Shown in pieces: positions 56,590 through 64,000 of a DNA stretch of 64,000 bases (positions are counted from its first letter, which is position 1; each line of letters opens with the position of its first letter). The translations under genes were made by a program, and so were the position numbers. The notes beneath the pieces were generated by a model. It was not told the origin of the DNA. It saw nothing but the letters and a program-made list of their open reading frames with translations, and did no database searches. Origin of the DNA: JACJWR01 sp964474045. GTDB lineage: Bacteria > Actinomycetota > Actinomycetes > S36-B12 > UBA10799. The stretch spans positions 1 to 64,000 of the forward strand of contig CAYYRC010000004.1 of the NCBI GenBank assembly GCA_964474045.1, in the 5' to 3' direction.

Positions 56590-58445
56590 ATCTGTGCCTC
56601 ACATCCGTTCTTGCCGTCTACGTAGGCGAATCGAAGATCAGTGCCCTTCGTCAAGTACGTCCCCCGACCCGCGCACAGGTTCGGGTCGTCCGAATTGGCC
56701 GCGCTGTCCTCGGCGAGGGCGATCAACTCATCATCAGTCAGCTCCTCCGGCCCGGCTGATCCCGTGGGTGAATTCAGCACCACCGTCAGGAAGCCGTTGT
56801 CGCTGTAGGTGCGCTGGCCGAAGGCACCGGTGGCATAGGGGGATGTCTGGCCACTGAGGAAGGCGAACCTCCCCGACGACGAACGCCCCTGTTCGTCGCG
56901 CAACTCCAGGGTGCCCGCGAGCTTGCGCCGAACCGCCGTCGCCTGCTCCCCAGGGTAGTCCTGAGTCACCTTGATGCCGACGACCTTGTAGGTCTTGACC
57001 GCGCCACCAGGGGGCCGGATCTGCAGCGTCTCCACACCTGTGCGGTCGCTGGCGAAGACCCGCTCGACCGAAACAGCGTCGACGCCCGGGCGCTGCACGA
57101 AGGCCGGGTCCGAGGTCAGCGCCACGGACACCTGCGGCAGGCCTGTCGATGGGTCCAGCGTGTCATTCGGGCTGGTGTTGCTGCAGGTGGCAACCCGATT
57201 GTTGAAGTCTGCCGGGGCCTCGAACATGGCCTTGGCACACGACGCCAGCACCCGCTGACCCCAGTAGTTGGGATGCATCGGCTCGGTGAGCAGGTGCAGG
57301 TTGGACGTGGTCAGCGCCTCCCAGACACTGATGTCGGTGACCCACTCCGACTTCTGCCCCACCCGATCCCACTGCGGTGGGTTCTGCACCCCAGGCTTAA
57401 CGGCGGTCGTCACGCGGTCGGTCGACTTCTCGCACAGCCGGTGCCCGCTGAACAGACCGCTGGAGTCCTCCACGCGGACCTTCCAGTTGCCCTTCTTGGC
57501 ACCCGAGCTGTAGAACTCGCGGACCGCCGCGACCATCGTGTTTCGCACGGTGGGCCCGACCTGCTCCGCGAAGTAGTTCAAGTCGTCGTCGTAGAAGTGG
57601 CAGCCGTAGGCGGAGCGGTCGTTGAACAGTCCCTTGAAGGCGTCGGGGCCCTTCGGCAGCGGCAGCGGCGGGAGTTGATAGACCAACGTCCAGTCCTTGG
57701 TGCGGTTGCCGGGGTTACCCGTGAACATGGCGCGCTGGATGTTGTAGAGCGCATCGCTGATGGACTGCCGAACCCGATCCTGGTTGGCCTGGTTGGTCAG
57801 GTCCTTGACCCGCTGCTGGTTCTTGCAGGCCCCGGCGAACTTGACGTTCGCCTCGACGCACCATTTGATCAGGTCGGAGAACTGCAGGTTGTTGCCCCCG
57901 ATGCTCAGCAGCACCCGTTCGACGTTGGACCGCCCAGCGATGACCTCCAGTTGCTTGGCCTGTGCGCGCTCGCCGGTCCTGGGATTCGTGCCGTAGTCGA
58001 TGCCGGGCTTCCACGCGATGGTCTTGCCGTCGGACAGGGTGAGCACATCCGAGGTGGTCAAGGCCCCGCTGCAGGCCAGGTTGATGATGGTCCAGTCACC
58101 GCCGATGTTCCCGGGCGACGATGCAGTGCGGTGGCACCAGTCATTCTTCGGACCGACCTGCGGGGCTTGGTCGTAGACGCCGAAATCGCCGACGGTGACG
58201 TTGCCGTAATCACCGGCCTGACGGTCGGGCGCCTCCTCGCTCTCGCTCACCGTCCAGCCGTTGGAGGCCCGGCGGCCGCCCTCCCCCGACATGTAGGAGT
58301 CGCCCATGGCCACCAGCACCCTGTTCGCGGCGGCCCCCTCGCCCGCGCTCCGCGCGACGTCGTCGGAGGCACCGGCGCCGGCGCAACCGGCAAGAACCAC
58401 GCTGGCCACCGCCAGTCCCGCGAAGGATCGAAACCCGGGCGCCAT
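56583..58445 (-). CDS. SGNH/GDSL-type hydrolase lipoprotein
   Basis: A 620-residue lipoprotein: lipobox LAGC, then 'GASDDVARSAGEG', block I 'VLVAMGDSYMSGEGG' (nucleophile Ser near residue 50), block III 'LLSIGGNNLQFS' and block V 'EPMHPNYWGQRVLAS' (catalytic His), typical of SGNH esterases. The last about 190 residues form a separate domain ('VERVFASDRTGVETLQIRPPGG', 'AYVDGKNGCEAQIW'). Probable extracellular esterase or deacetylase of surface carbohydrate or lipid. GGAGGG precedes the ATG; it is upstream of the ricin-lectin gene and shares the 'DDVxRxAG' segment with it. Confidence 0.87.
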   Translation of the reverse strand: MAPGFRSFAGLAVASVVLAGCAGAGASDDVARSAGEGAAANRVLVAMGDSYMSGEGGRRASNGWTVSESEEAPDRQAGDYGNVTVGDFGVYDQAPQVGPKNDWCHRTASSPGNIGGDWTIINLACSGALTTSDVLTLSDGKTIAWKPGIDYGTNPRTGERAQAKQLEVIAGRSNVERVLLSIGGNNLQFSDLIKWCVEANVKFAGACKNQQRVKDLTNQANQDRVRQSISDALYNIQRAMFTGNPGNRTKDWTLVYQLPPLPLPKGPDAFKGLFNDRSAYGCHFYDDDLNYFAEQVGPTVRNTMVAAVREFYSSGAKKGNWKVRVEDSSGLFSGHRLCEKSTDRVTTAVKPGVQNPPQWDRVGQKSEWVTDISVWEALTTSNLHLLTEPMHPNYWGQRVLASCAKAMFEAPADFNNRVATCSNTSPNDTLDPSTGLPQVSVALTSDPAFVQRPGVDAVSVERVFASDRTGVETLQIRPPGGAVKTYKVVGIKVTQDYPGEQATAVRRKLAGTLELRDEQGRSSSGRFAFLSGQTSPYATGAFGQRTYSDNGFLTVVLNSPTGSAGPEELTDDELIALAEDSAANSDDPNLCAGRGTYLTKGTDLRFAYVDGKNGCEAQIW

Positions 58446-58569
58446 GGTTACCCTCCGTCCGCCGGCCGCTACAGCGTGCGGCCACAGTAGGACAGTTGCC
58501 TGCTCGATGGGTGGCCATAGGCCAGTCGAAGATCACCGGCCGGTCAGCCGCGGCTGGCACAATGCGGAC

Positions 58570-60411
58570 ATGTCGCACCGGCCGCGCGGGGCCATCCTGG
58601 CGCTCCTCGCCGTGGCCCTGTTGCTCCCTTCGTGCTCGACCGACGAGGCGTCCATCACCGCCCCGGCGCTCTGGTACGGCAAACGAGCAGACGGCTCCCC
58701 CACCTCTGGGGTGACGCCGGTCTCCGTGACGGCAGTCCGCACCGACGCCGCCGCGCCCTTCGCCATCGACCTGTCCGGCCTGACGTCCGAGACTGATGCC
58801 GCCTGGCGCTCCACAGCCTGGGCCGCCGGCGCCCAGGCGATGCTCAACTCCGGCCTGGACCCGCGCGGACGGGCCTTGCGGATCGACGTGGACGAGTCCA
58901 TCGGGGGGCCCTCGGCCGGGGCGATCATCGCCGCCGCCAGCGAGGCGGCGCTGCTGGACGGGACGCTGCGATCGGGCATCACCGCCACCGGAACGGTGCT
59001 TCCCGACGGGGCGGTCGGCCCGGTGTCGGGGATCCCGGACAAACTGCGTGGCGCACAGGAGGCCGATCTGACCGAGGTCCTCATCCCGGCGGGGCAGACC
59101 GAGAGTGCGGACGTGGCCCTCGGCACCACCGTCAACACCCAGGAGTACGGCCAGTCGCTGGGCCTGACGGTCGAGCCGGCCGCCAACGTGCAGCAGGTGC
59201 TCGAGGCCGTGGGCGAGGGCCTCTCCACGCGCCCGATCGCTGCGCCGGCGCCACCTGATGCGCAACTTGACGACCTCACGGCTGCAGCGGTGCGCGCCAG
59301 CCTGGAGCGCATGGCCAGCCCCGCATTCGCCGTCTCCCCGGCACCGCCCGGGCTGCCGCAGGAGCGCGCCGATTCCCTATCCGCGGCGGTTGCCGATGCC
59401 CGCACGCGTGCCCCCGAGTTGCTCGCCGCCGGCCGTCCGGTTGAGGCGCTCGTGCTCGCGGGCACCACGGAGCGGGCGGTCGCGGCCTGGAACGGCGGCG
59501 CCGCAGCGGCGGCAGAGCTAGATGCTCGGGGCGTCGCTGCTGCCACGAGCCAGGTATCCGCCCTGGCGACGGAAGTCGAGCGCACGGCGACCAGCCAACG
59601 GGCGCAGGCCGCCGCTTCGGCCGTGACGACCGACGAGGGCTATCCGTCGCTGGCCGACGCCCTGGGCTGGGCCACGGATGCCATCACGACCGCCAGGGTC
59701 ACCCGCACCGCTGTGGACTCGGCGGAACAGACGCCCTCCACCCTGGCCGGGCACGCGGCCGATCTGGCACAGGTGACTTATGACACGCGGGTGTACCTGC
59801 CGCTGGCGGTCGCCGCGGCCACGACGGCCATCGGGACGGCGACGCCTGACTCAAGGGCCGCCCTCGCACGCCTGGACGCCTACGCCAAGGTGCTGGCCGA
59901 GGCCGCCGCGGCCAACACCGCCTATTTCGAGGCGGTGCGGACGTCACTTGGCGCCGACGCCGAGCTGCCGGATGGACGTCTCGCCGCCGACCTGGCCGGG
60001 CAATGGCGAGCCGGACCGTCCGGGAGGGAACAGGCCGACGTGCTGGTGCGGACAGCGGTAGCGCTCGCCCACTACGTGTCGAGCACAGCGTTGGTGGCCG
60101 GGGCCGCCGAGTTCCGCGCCGACACGAGCGCCTCGGATCCCACCCAGCGCATGGTCCTGGCCGATGAGGAGTCCTTCAACCAGCAGGTGGACTCGGCTGC
60201 GGCGGCCGTCGAACGACAGGCAGCCCTGCTGACCGGAAGCGGTCAGTCCAGCCAGTACCTGATGTGGAACCGCGCCTGGGGGACGGCCCAGGCCAGGGCG
60301 CCGATCGGGGGCGCGATCAGCGCGCAGACGCGCAGGGAGGGCCTGGTGTATCTGTGGTACGCGAGCACATCTGGGCGGATGTTGCCGACGACTGCTGCGA
60401 CGGAGGGGTGA
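58570..60411 (+). CDS. lipoprotein with Lon-type (S16) protease domain
   Basis: The 613-residue lipoprotein has a signal peptide with lipobox LPSC, then a Lon-protease catalytic domain: 'IDVDESIGGPSAGAIIAAASEAALLDG' (catalytic Ser in GPSAG, about residue 118), and 'LPDGAVGPVSGIPDKLRGAQEA' (catalytic Lys, about 158). After it come about 400 residues rich in Ala, helical and without recognised domains. A Lon-like serine protease on the outside of the membrane, without an AAA+ domain, is uncommon. ATG 58570 is six bases after CACAAT. Divergent from the SGNH lipoprotein gene. Confidence 0.82.
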   Translation: MSHRPRGAILALLAVALLLPSCSTDEASITAPALWYGKRADGSPTSGVTPVSVTAVRTDAAAPFAIDLSGLTSETDAAWRSTAWAAGAQAMLNSGLDPRGRALRIDVDESIGGPSAGAIIAAASEAALLDGTLRSGITATGTVLPDGAVGPVSGIPDKLRGAQEADLTEVLIPAGQTESADVALGTTVNTQEYGQSLGLTVEPAANVQQVLEAVGEGLSTRPIAAPAPPDAQLDDLTAAAVRASLERMASPAFAVSPAPPGLPQERADSLSAAVADARTRAPELLAAGRPVEALVLAGTTERAVAAWNGGAAAAAELDARGVAAATSQVSALATEVERTATSQRAQAAASAVTTDEGYPSLADALGWATDAITTARVTRTAVDSAEQTPSTLAGHAADLAQVTYDTRVYLPLAVAAATTAIGTATPDSRAALARLDAYAKVLAEAAAANTAYFEAVRTSLGADAELPDGRLAADLAGQWRAGPSGREQADVLVRTAVALAHYVSSTALVAGAAEFRADTSASDPTQRMVLADEESFNQQVDSAAAAVERQAALLTGSGQSSQYLMWNRAWGTAQARAPIGGAISAQTRREGLVYLWYASTSGRMLPTTAATEG

Positions 60412-60492
60412 GGTGCCCCTGTTTGTGGGGCAGTTGCGCGACATCATCGCCAACGACAACGTGCAGGCGGCAACCCGACCAACGCGCCGCCG

Positions 60493-61232
60493 TCAGCCCC
60501 TCAGCCCCTCGACTCGCGTCAGGTCCAGAACCGGCACACCCATCGGAAGGCGAGTCGAGGCGTGGTACTCCTGATCGAAGCCGGGGTATCTCCCCGACCA
60601 GAACCGCACACCGTCGGCAACCGCGTTGACGTACTCGCGGGACAACACTCCACGTGCGACATCAGCCGGTCGGGTGAACTCAGCCCGCCCGACGAACGCG
60701 CACACCGTGCCTGCGGGGCCCTCGGGTACGCCCATGAGTCGCACCGAATCCGTCACCTCCAACAACTCGTAGCGGCGCTCGCGATTGACCAGCAACGCGA
60801 NNNNNNNNNNNNNNNNNNNNNNNNNNNNNNNNNNNNNNNNNNNNNNNNNNNNNNNNNNNNNNNNNNNNNNNNNNNNNNNNNNNNNNNNNNNNNNNNNNNN
60901 GAATCCGTCACCTCCAACAACTCGTAGCGGCGCTCGCGATTGACCAGCAACGCGATGTCCCCCGGCCCCATGGGGACGAGGACACCGTTCACAGCCTCGC
61001 CGGCGGAACTCGCAACCACATTCGCGAACAGGACGTGTGATGGCCTGCCACCGCTCGGGTCGAAGTAAGCCTTGTCGCCCTGCGACCCGTCATTCGGGAA
61101 GGCGACGTCGAAGGTCCGCACGAAACCCGTCAGGCGAGCCCCGACGACGTCGGTCAATCGCGTGTTCGGCAGCGTGCGCGCAAGCGATGCCGGGCTGAGC
61201 AGCGAGCCATAGGCGAAGACGTAGTCGGTCAC
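60493..61232 (-). CDS. gamma-glutamylcyclotransferase-like protein, split by an artefactual gap
   Basis: The N terminus 'YVFAYGSLLSPASLARTLP' is the glycine-rich signature of the gamma-glutamylcyclotransferase/AIG2 fold, and 'GVLVPMGPGDIALLVNRERRYEL' contains the Glu used in that fold. The frame crosses a 100-N gap with an identical 55-bp repeat on both sides; removing 155 bases leaves 585 bases, a continuous 194-residue protein. Family enzymes release 5-oxoproline from gamma-glutamyl compounds, which would link to pxpABC, but the substrate here is not known. GTG start. Confidence 0.8.
60746..60955. other. assembly gap with duplicated 55-bp flanks
   Basis: 60746-60800 and 60901-60955 are identical 55-bp sequences separated by exactly 100 N, the same geometry as the gap at 54657-54866. 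One copy and the Ns are assembly artefacts. Confidence 0.9.
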
Positions 61233-61259
61233 GATCTAGTCGACGTGGCGTGGAGCGGC

Positions 61260-62261
61260 CTATTTCGCCACGAAACCCATCGACGCCTCCGGGTAGCGCA
61301 GCCCCGTGCCATCGCCGAGCTGGTCGAGTTCGGCGAGTTCCCCCGAAGTCAGTTCCACCTCGGCGGCGGCTGCGTTCTGCTCCAGATAGCGCACCCGCTT
61401 GGTGCCGGGGATCGGCAGCACCGACTCACCCTGGGCCAACACCCACGCCAGGGCCACCTGCGCCGGCGTCGCGTCGTGTGTGTCGGCGATCCGCCGCACC
61501 ACCTCGACGATCCGGAGGTTGGCCTCGAAGTTGTCGCCCTGGAATCGCGGATTGTGACGACGCCAATCGCTGGCGTCCAACTGCCCCGGGTCGGTCACGG
61601 TGCCGGTGAGGAACCCGCGACCCAGCGGCGAATAGGGCACGAAGGCGATGCCCAGTTCGGCCGTGACCGGCAGGACCGTCTCGGCGTAGTCCCTGGTCCA
61701 CAACGAGAACTCGTTCTGCACCGCGGCGATCGGGTGGACGGCGTGGGCACGACGCAGAGTATCCGCGACAACTTCGGACAGACCGATGTAGCGGGTCTTG
61801 CCCTCGCCAACCAGCTCCGCCATGGCACCGACGGTCTCCTCGATCGGCACGCGGTCATCCACCCGGTGCAGATAGAACAGGTCGACGTGATCCACGCCCA
61901 GTCGAGTCAGGCTGGCCTCCAGGCACGCACGCGCGTAGGCCGGGGTGCCATCGACGATCCAGCCGGCCTGGGCCGCGACGAGGTCCTGGTGGGAGGTCAT
62001 GGACCGGTCGAAGACGTTGCCGAACTTGGTGGCGAGGAAGACGTCGTCGCGTCGCCCGACCAGAGCCGTGGCGAGCAACTCCTCGTTGGCACCCATGCCG
62101 TAGAGGTCCGCGGTGTCCCAGTGGTTGACGCCGAGTTCCAAGGCACGATCGAGCACCCGGAGCGACTCCTGCTCATCGGCCGGGCCGTAGGCGAAGCTCA
62201 TGCCCATGCAGCCCAGGCCGATCTCGCCGACGAGGTCGTCGCCTATCCGTCGCTGGTCCAT
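61260..62261 (-). CDS. aldo/keto reductase
   Basis: A 333-residue NAD(P)H-dependent aldo/keto reductase. The fold and catalytic residues are visible: 'GCMGMSFAYGP', 'HWDTADLYGMGANEELL' (Asp and Tyr), 'VFLATKFGN' (Lys), 'VDLFYLHRVD' (His), 'RYIGLSEV' and 'VPYSPLGRGFLTG'. It probably reduces carbonyl substrates in the cytoplasm; the closest type is the AKR13-like oxidoreductases. AGGAGG lies close to ATG 62261. Confidence 0.9.
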   Translation of the reverse strand: MDQRRIGDDLVGEIGLGCMGMSFAYGPADEQESLRVLDRALELGVNHWDTADLYGMGANEELLATALVGRRDDVFLATKFGNVFDRSMTSHQDLVAAQAGWIVDGTPAYARACLEASLTRLGVDHVDLFYLHRVDDRVPIEETVGAMAELVGEGKTRYIGLSEVVADTLRRAHAVHPIAAVQNEFSLWTRDYAETVLPVTAELGIAFVPYSPLGRGFLTGTVTDPGQLDASDWRRHNPRFQGDNFEANLRIVEVVRRIADTHDATPAQVALAWVLAQGESVLPIPGTKRVRYLEQNAAAAEVELTSGELAELDQLGDGTGLRYPEASMGFVAK

Positions 62262-62343
62262 GTGGTGCCTCCTAGTCGCCGGTGCGGCGTCGCGGTGGTG
62301 CGAGGCTACTCCCCCGGCAGGGGCGGCATGGCCCCCTGAGAAC

Positions 62344-63123
62344 TCAGGTGCCAGGGCCCAGGACGTATGCGCGGGTGCGTGGGTCGCTGGGGTCGCCGAA
62401 GAGGCTCGCGGACGCAGCGAACTCCACCAGAACGCCGTAGCGCGCACCGTCCGGGTCAGTCTCAGCGGCCAGGAAAGCGGTGTGGTCGGATACCCGGGCC
62501 GCCTGCGCCAGGTGATGGGTGACGAGCACGATCGGGAGGCTCTGCGCGAGGTCGCGGATGAGCCCCTCGATGGTGGCCGTTGCGACAGGATCCAGCGACG
62601 CTGTCGGCTCATCCATCAAGATGACCTCCGGCTCGACGGCCAGGCAGCGCGCCACGGCAAGGCGCTGCTGTTGGCCGCCGGAGAGCGCCTCGGCAGACCC
62701 CGACAAGTCGTCGCGCACCTCGTCCCACAGCCCGGCGCGAGCGAGGCACCGCTGGACGAGCTGCTCCAGTCCGTCACGTTGGCCGTGCAGCCTCGGACCG
62801 TAGGCGACGTTGTCGAAGATCGACATGGGGAAGGCGTGCGGCCGTTGGAAGATCATGCCGACGCGGCGGCGAAGGTCCACCAGATCGGTGTCGGGTGCGT
62901 GGATGTCGGCACCGCGAAAAGTGACCGTGCCGTCGAGGCGAGCGCCTGGCACTAGGTCGTTCATGCGGTTGAGCGTGCGCAGAAGGGTCGACTTGCCGCT
63001 GCCGCTAGGCCCGATGAGGGCGGTGACGCCGCGCCCCGGAATTGCCAGCGACACGCCGCGCAGCGCCACCACACCGTCGTAGGAGACGCTCACCTCATCG
63101 AGGCTGAATACGTCGCCGCTCAC
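62344..63123 (-). CDS. ABC transporter ATPase, PstB-like, paired with a FetB-type permease
   Basis: The 259-residue ATPase has 'TALIGPSGSGKSTLLRTLNRMNDLVPGARL' (Walker A), 'RRVGMIFQRPHAFPMSIFDNVAYGPR' (Q-loop), 'LSGGQQQRLAVARCLA' (signature) and 'VILMDEPTASLDP' (Walker B). The 'LRTLNRMNDLVPGA' and 'FPMSIFDNVAYG' strings are PstB-like. The next gene is FetB-type rather than phosphate permease, so it serves that transporter. GTG 63123 overlaps the permease stop. Confidence 0.85.
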   Translation of the reverse strand: MSGDVFSLDEVSVSYDGVVALRGVSLAIPGRGVTALIGPSGSGKSTLLRTLNRMNDLVPGARLDGTVTFRGADIHAPDTDLVDLRRRVGMIFQRPHAFPMSIFDNVAYGPRLHGQRDGLEQLVQRCLARAGLWDEVRDDLSGSAEALSGGQQQRLAVARCLAVEPEVILMDEPTASLDPVATATIEGLIRDLAQSLPIVLVTHHLAQAARVSDHTAFLAAETDPDGARYGVLVEFAASASLFGDPSDPRTRAYVLGPGT

Positions 63124-63893
63124 CGCGTCGGCTCCGCCAGGCCTACGTTGTGACCCATCCCCGGCGACAGCGGGCTGATCACCCGCGTCGTCACCAGCGC
63201 CGTGATCACCTGCGCGAGCAGCAAGCCCACCAGCACCAGCAGCTGCACCTGCGCCGCCTGGAGCGGCGTGGCGCCGCCGAGCAACATGCCGACGAAAGCC
63301 CCTGGCAGAGTCACCAGGCCGGCGCTCTTGGTCTGGTCCAACGTGGGGAACAGCGACCGCTCCGACGCTCTGGCCGCGAACTCCCGACCTGCCTGCTGGT
63401 AGGTCGCCCCCAGGGCCACGTAGCCTCCGAAGGTGTCCATCTGGTCGCGTACGTCGTCGCGCAAACGCAGGCCCGCCAAGGATGCCGTGGTCATGGCCCC
63501 GCCGATCATCTGGGCGCTGAACGGCAGCAACGTCTGGGCGCTGAACTCGAGTGCGCCGGTGAGGGTGACGATCACCACCGTCGCCGACGCGCCGAGGAAG
63601 ATCGCCAACAGGATGCCCAGCCGGTCTCGGGAGTCGCCGCCGATGCGCCGGTTGGAGGTGTAGGCGGCTACCACGAGCATCACCCCGAGGTAGACGAAGG
63701 CGCCCTGCGGGTGGGTGAAGATCCACGCGATCACCAAGGCCACCGCAACCAGCTGCACCAGAGCCCGGGCGACGGCTATCAGCAACTCAGCCTTGTACCG
63801 CACCCCGCCGAGGGCCATCACCGCCAATGCAGCCACCACGAGGCCGGCCAGCGCCAGCCCGGTGCGCAGAGGTTCGGTACCCATGAGGGGCAT
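63120..63893 (-). CDS. FetB-type (UPF0014/ALS3-like) ABC transporter permease
   Basis: A 257-residue polytopic membrane protein of the UPF0014/FetB family, with about seven helices ('GLALAGLVVAALAVMALGGV', 'LVQLVAVALVIAWIF', 'VTLPGAFVGMLLGGATPLQAAQVQLLVLVGLLL') and 'SAQMIGGAMTTASLAGLRLRDDV'. FetAB exports iron in E. coli; plant ALS3 homologues relate to aluminium tolerance, so substrate is inferred. ATG 63893 is my choice, but the frame stays open upstream with an acidic stretch to the window edge, so a longer protein is possible. Confidence 0.85.
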   Translation of the reverse strand: MPLMGTEPLRTGLALAGLVVAALAVMALGGVRYKAELLIAVARALVQLVAVALVIAWIFTHPQGAFVYLGVMLVVAAYTSNRRIGGDSRDRLGILLAIFLGASATVVIVTLTGALEFSAQTLLPFSAQMIGGAMTTASLAGLRLRDDVRDQMDTFGGYVALGATYQQAGREFAARASERSLFPTLDQTKSAGLVTLPGAFVGMLLGGATPLQAAQVQLLVLVGLLLAQVITALVTTRVISPLSPGMGHNVGLAEPTR

Positions 63894-64000
63894 TCTGGCG
63901 CCATCGGGCCCGGCGATGTCGTCCTCGATCGATCCGTCGTCATTTCCCGAGGCGTCCGGGTCCGGAATCTCGAGGCTCTCTCGCTCCGCGCCTGTGGCCA

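Overview
The window is typical high-GC Actinomycetota chromosome. Third codon positions are strongly GC-rich, GTG starts are common, and many proteins are Ala/Gly-rich. It encodes adenine phosphoribosyltransferase, oligoribonuclease, SbcCD, a TipAL-like MerR regulator, FadE-type acyl-CoA dehydrogenase and secreted proteins with actinobacterial C-terminal repeats. Three tRNAs carry an encoded CCA end. Two runs of exactly 100 N show that this is a draft assembly. I cannot name the genus. Apart from the three tRNAs the genes look like single-copy housekeeping and accessory genes; I saw no CRISPR array, prophage, transposase or replication origin.

Layout. 0-8 kb: a small TPR remnant, tRNA-His, the pxpABC 5-oxoprolinase operon, oligoribonuclease, a peptidoglycan-amidase lipoprotein, a zinc-ribbon membrane protein, tRNA-Lys, Fe/Mn superoxide dismutase, and DUF3618, bcp and a class-I-shaped tRNA with a Leu UAG anticodon. 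8-20 kb: an EmrB/QacA-type exporter, PPK2, a methylmalonyl-CoA decarboxylase-like crotonase, hydrolases, a channel-like membrane protein, an acyl-CoA dehydrogenase coupled to a DEAD-box helicase, and a small secreted protein behind an operator-bearing promoter. 20-36 kb: DUF3293, Vsr, a secretory lipase, apt, a universal stress protein, an amidase, a UvrA-like ABC ATPase divergent from a TipAL-type regulator, YciO, a nuclease-excalibur lipoprotein, sbcDC and a LacI regulator.

36-48 kb is the most unusual accessory region. It holds a 53-residue peptide with a double-glycine leader motif, a GT4 glycosyltransferase that overlaps its stop codon, three methyltransferase-like proteins, a hydrolase translationally coupled to a Nif11-like protein, and a 1426-residue secreted esterase / glycoside-hydrolase-like protein. 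Paired LacI-type operators lie just upstream. This looks like an undescribed peptide- or glycan-modification locus; its product is unknown. 48-52.5 kb is a second candidate system: a divergent porphobilinogen-synthase-like protein, an FAD monooxygenase and an arylmalonate-decarboxylase-like protein in overlapping frames, facing an MmgE/PrpD protein.

52.5-64 kb: a copper/redox pair (DUF305 lipoprotein and an HMA-SafE-cupredoxin fusion), thioredoxin, three secreted lipoproteins (ricin-lectin, SGNH hydrolase, Lon-like protease), a gamma-glutamylcyclotransferase-like protein, an aldo/keto reductase, and a FetB-type permease with a PstB-like ATPase. Both N gaps are flanked by identical 55-bp sequences; collapsing one copy plus the Ns restores both interrupted genes in frame, so they are assembly artefacts.

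A recurring theme is leaderless expression. At least a dozen genes have a TANNNT hexamer ending exactly 6 (sometimes 7) bases before the start codon and no ribosome binding site, whereas other genes have clear GGAGG-type sites.
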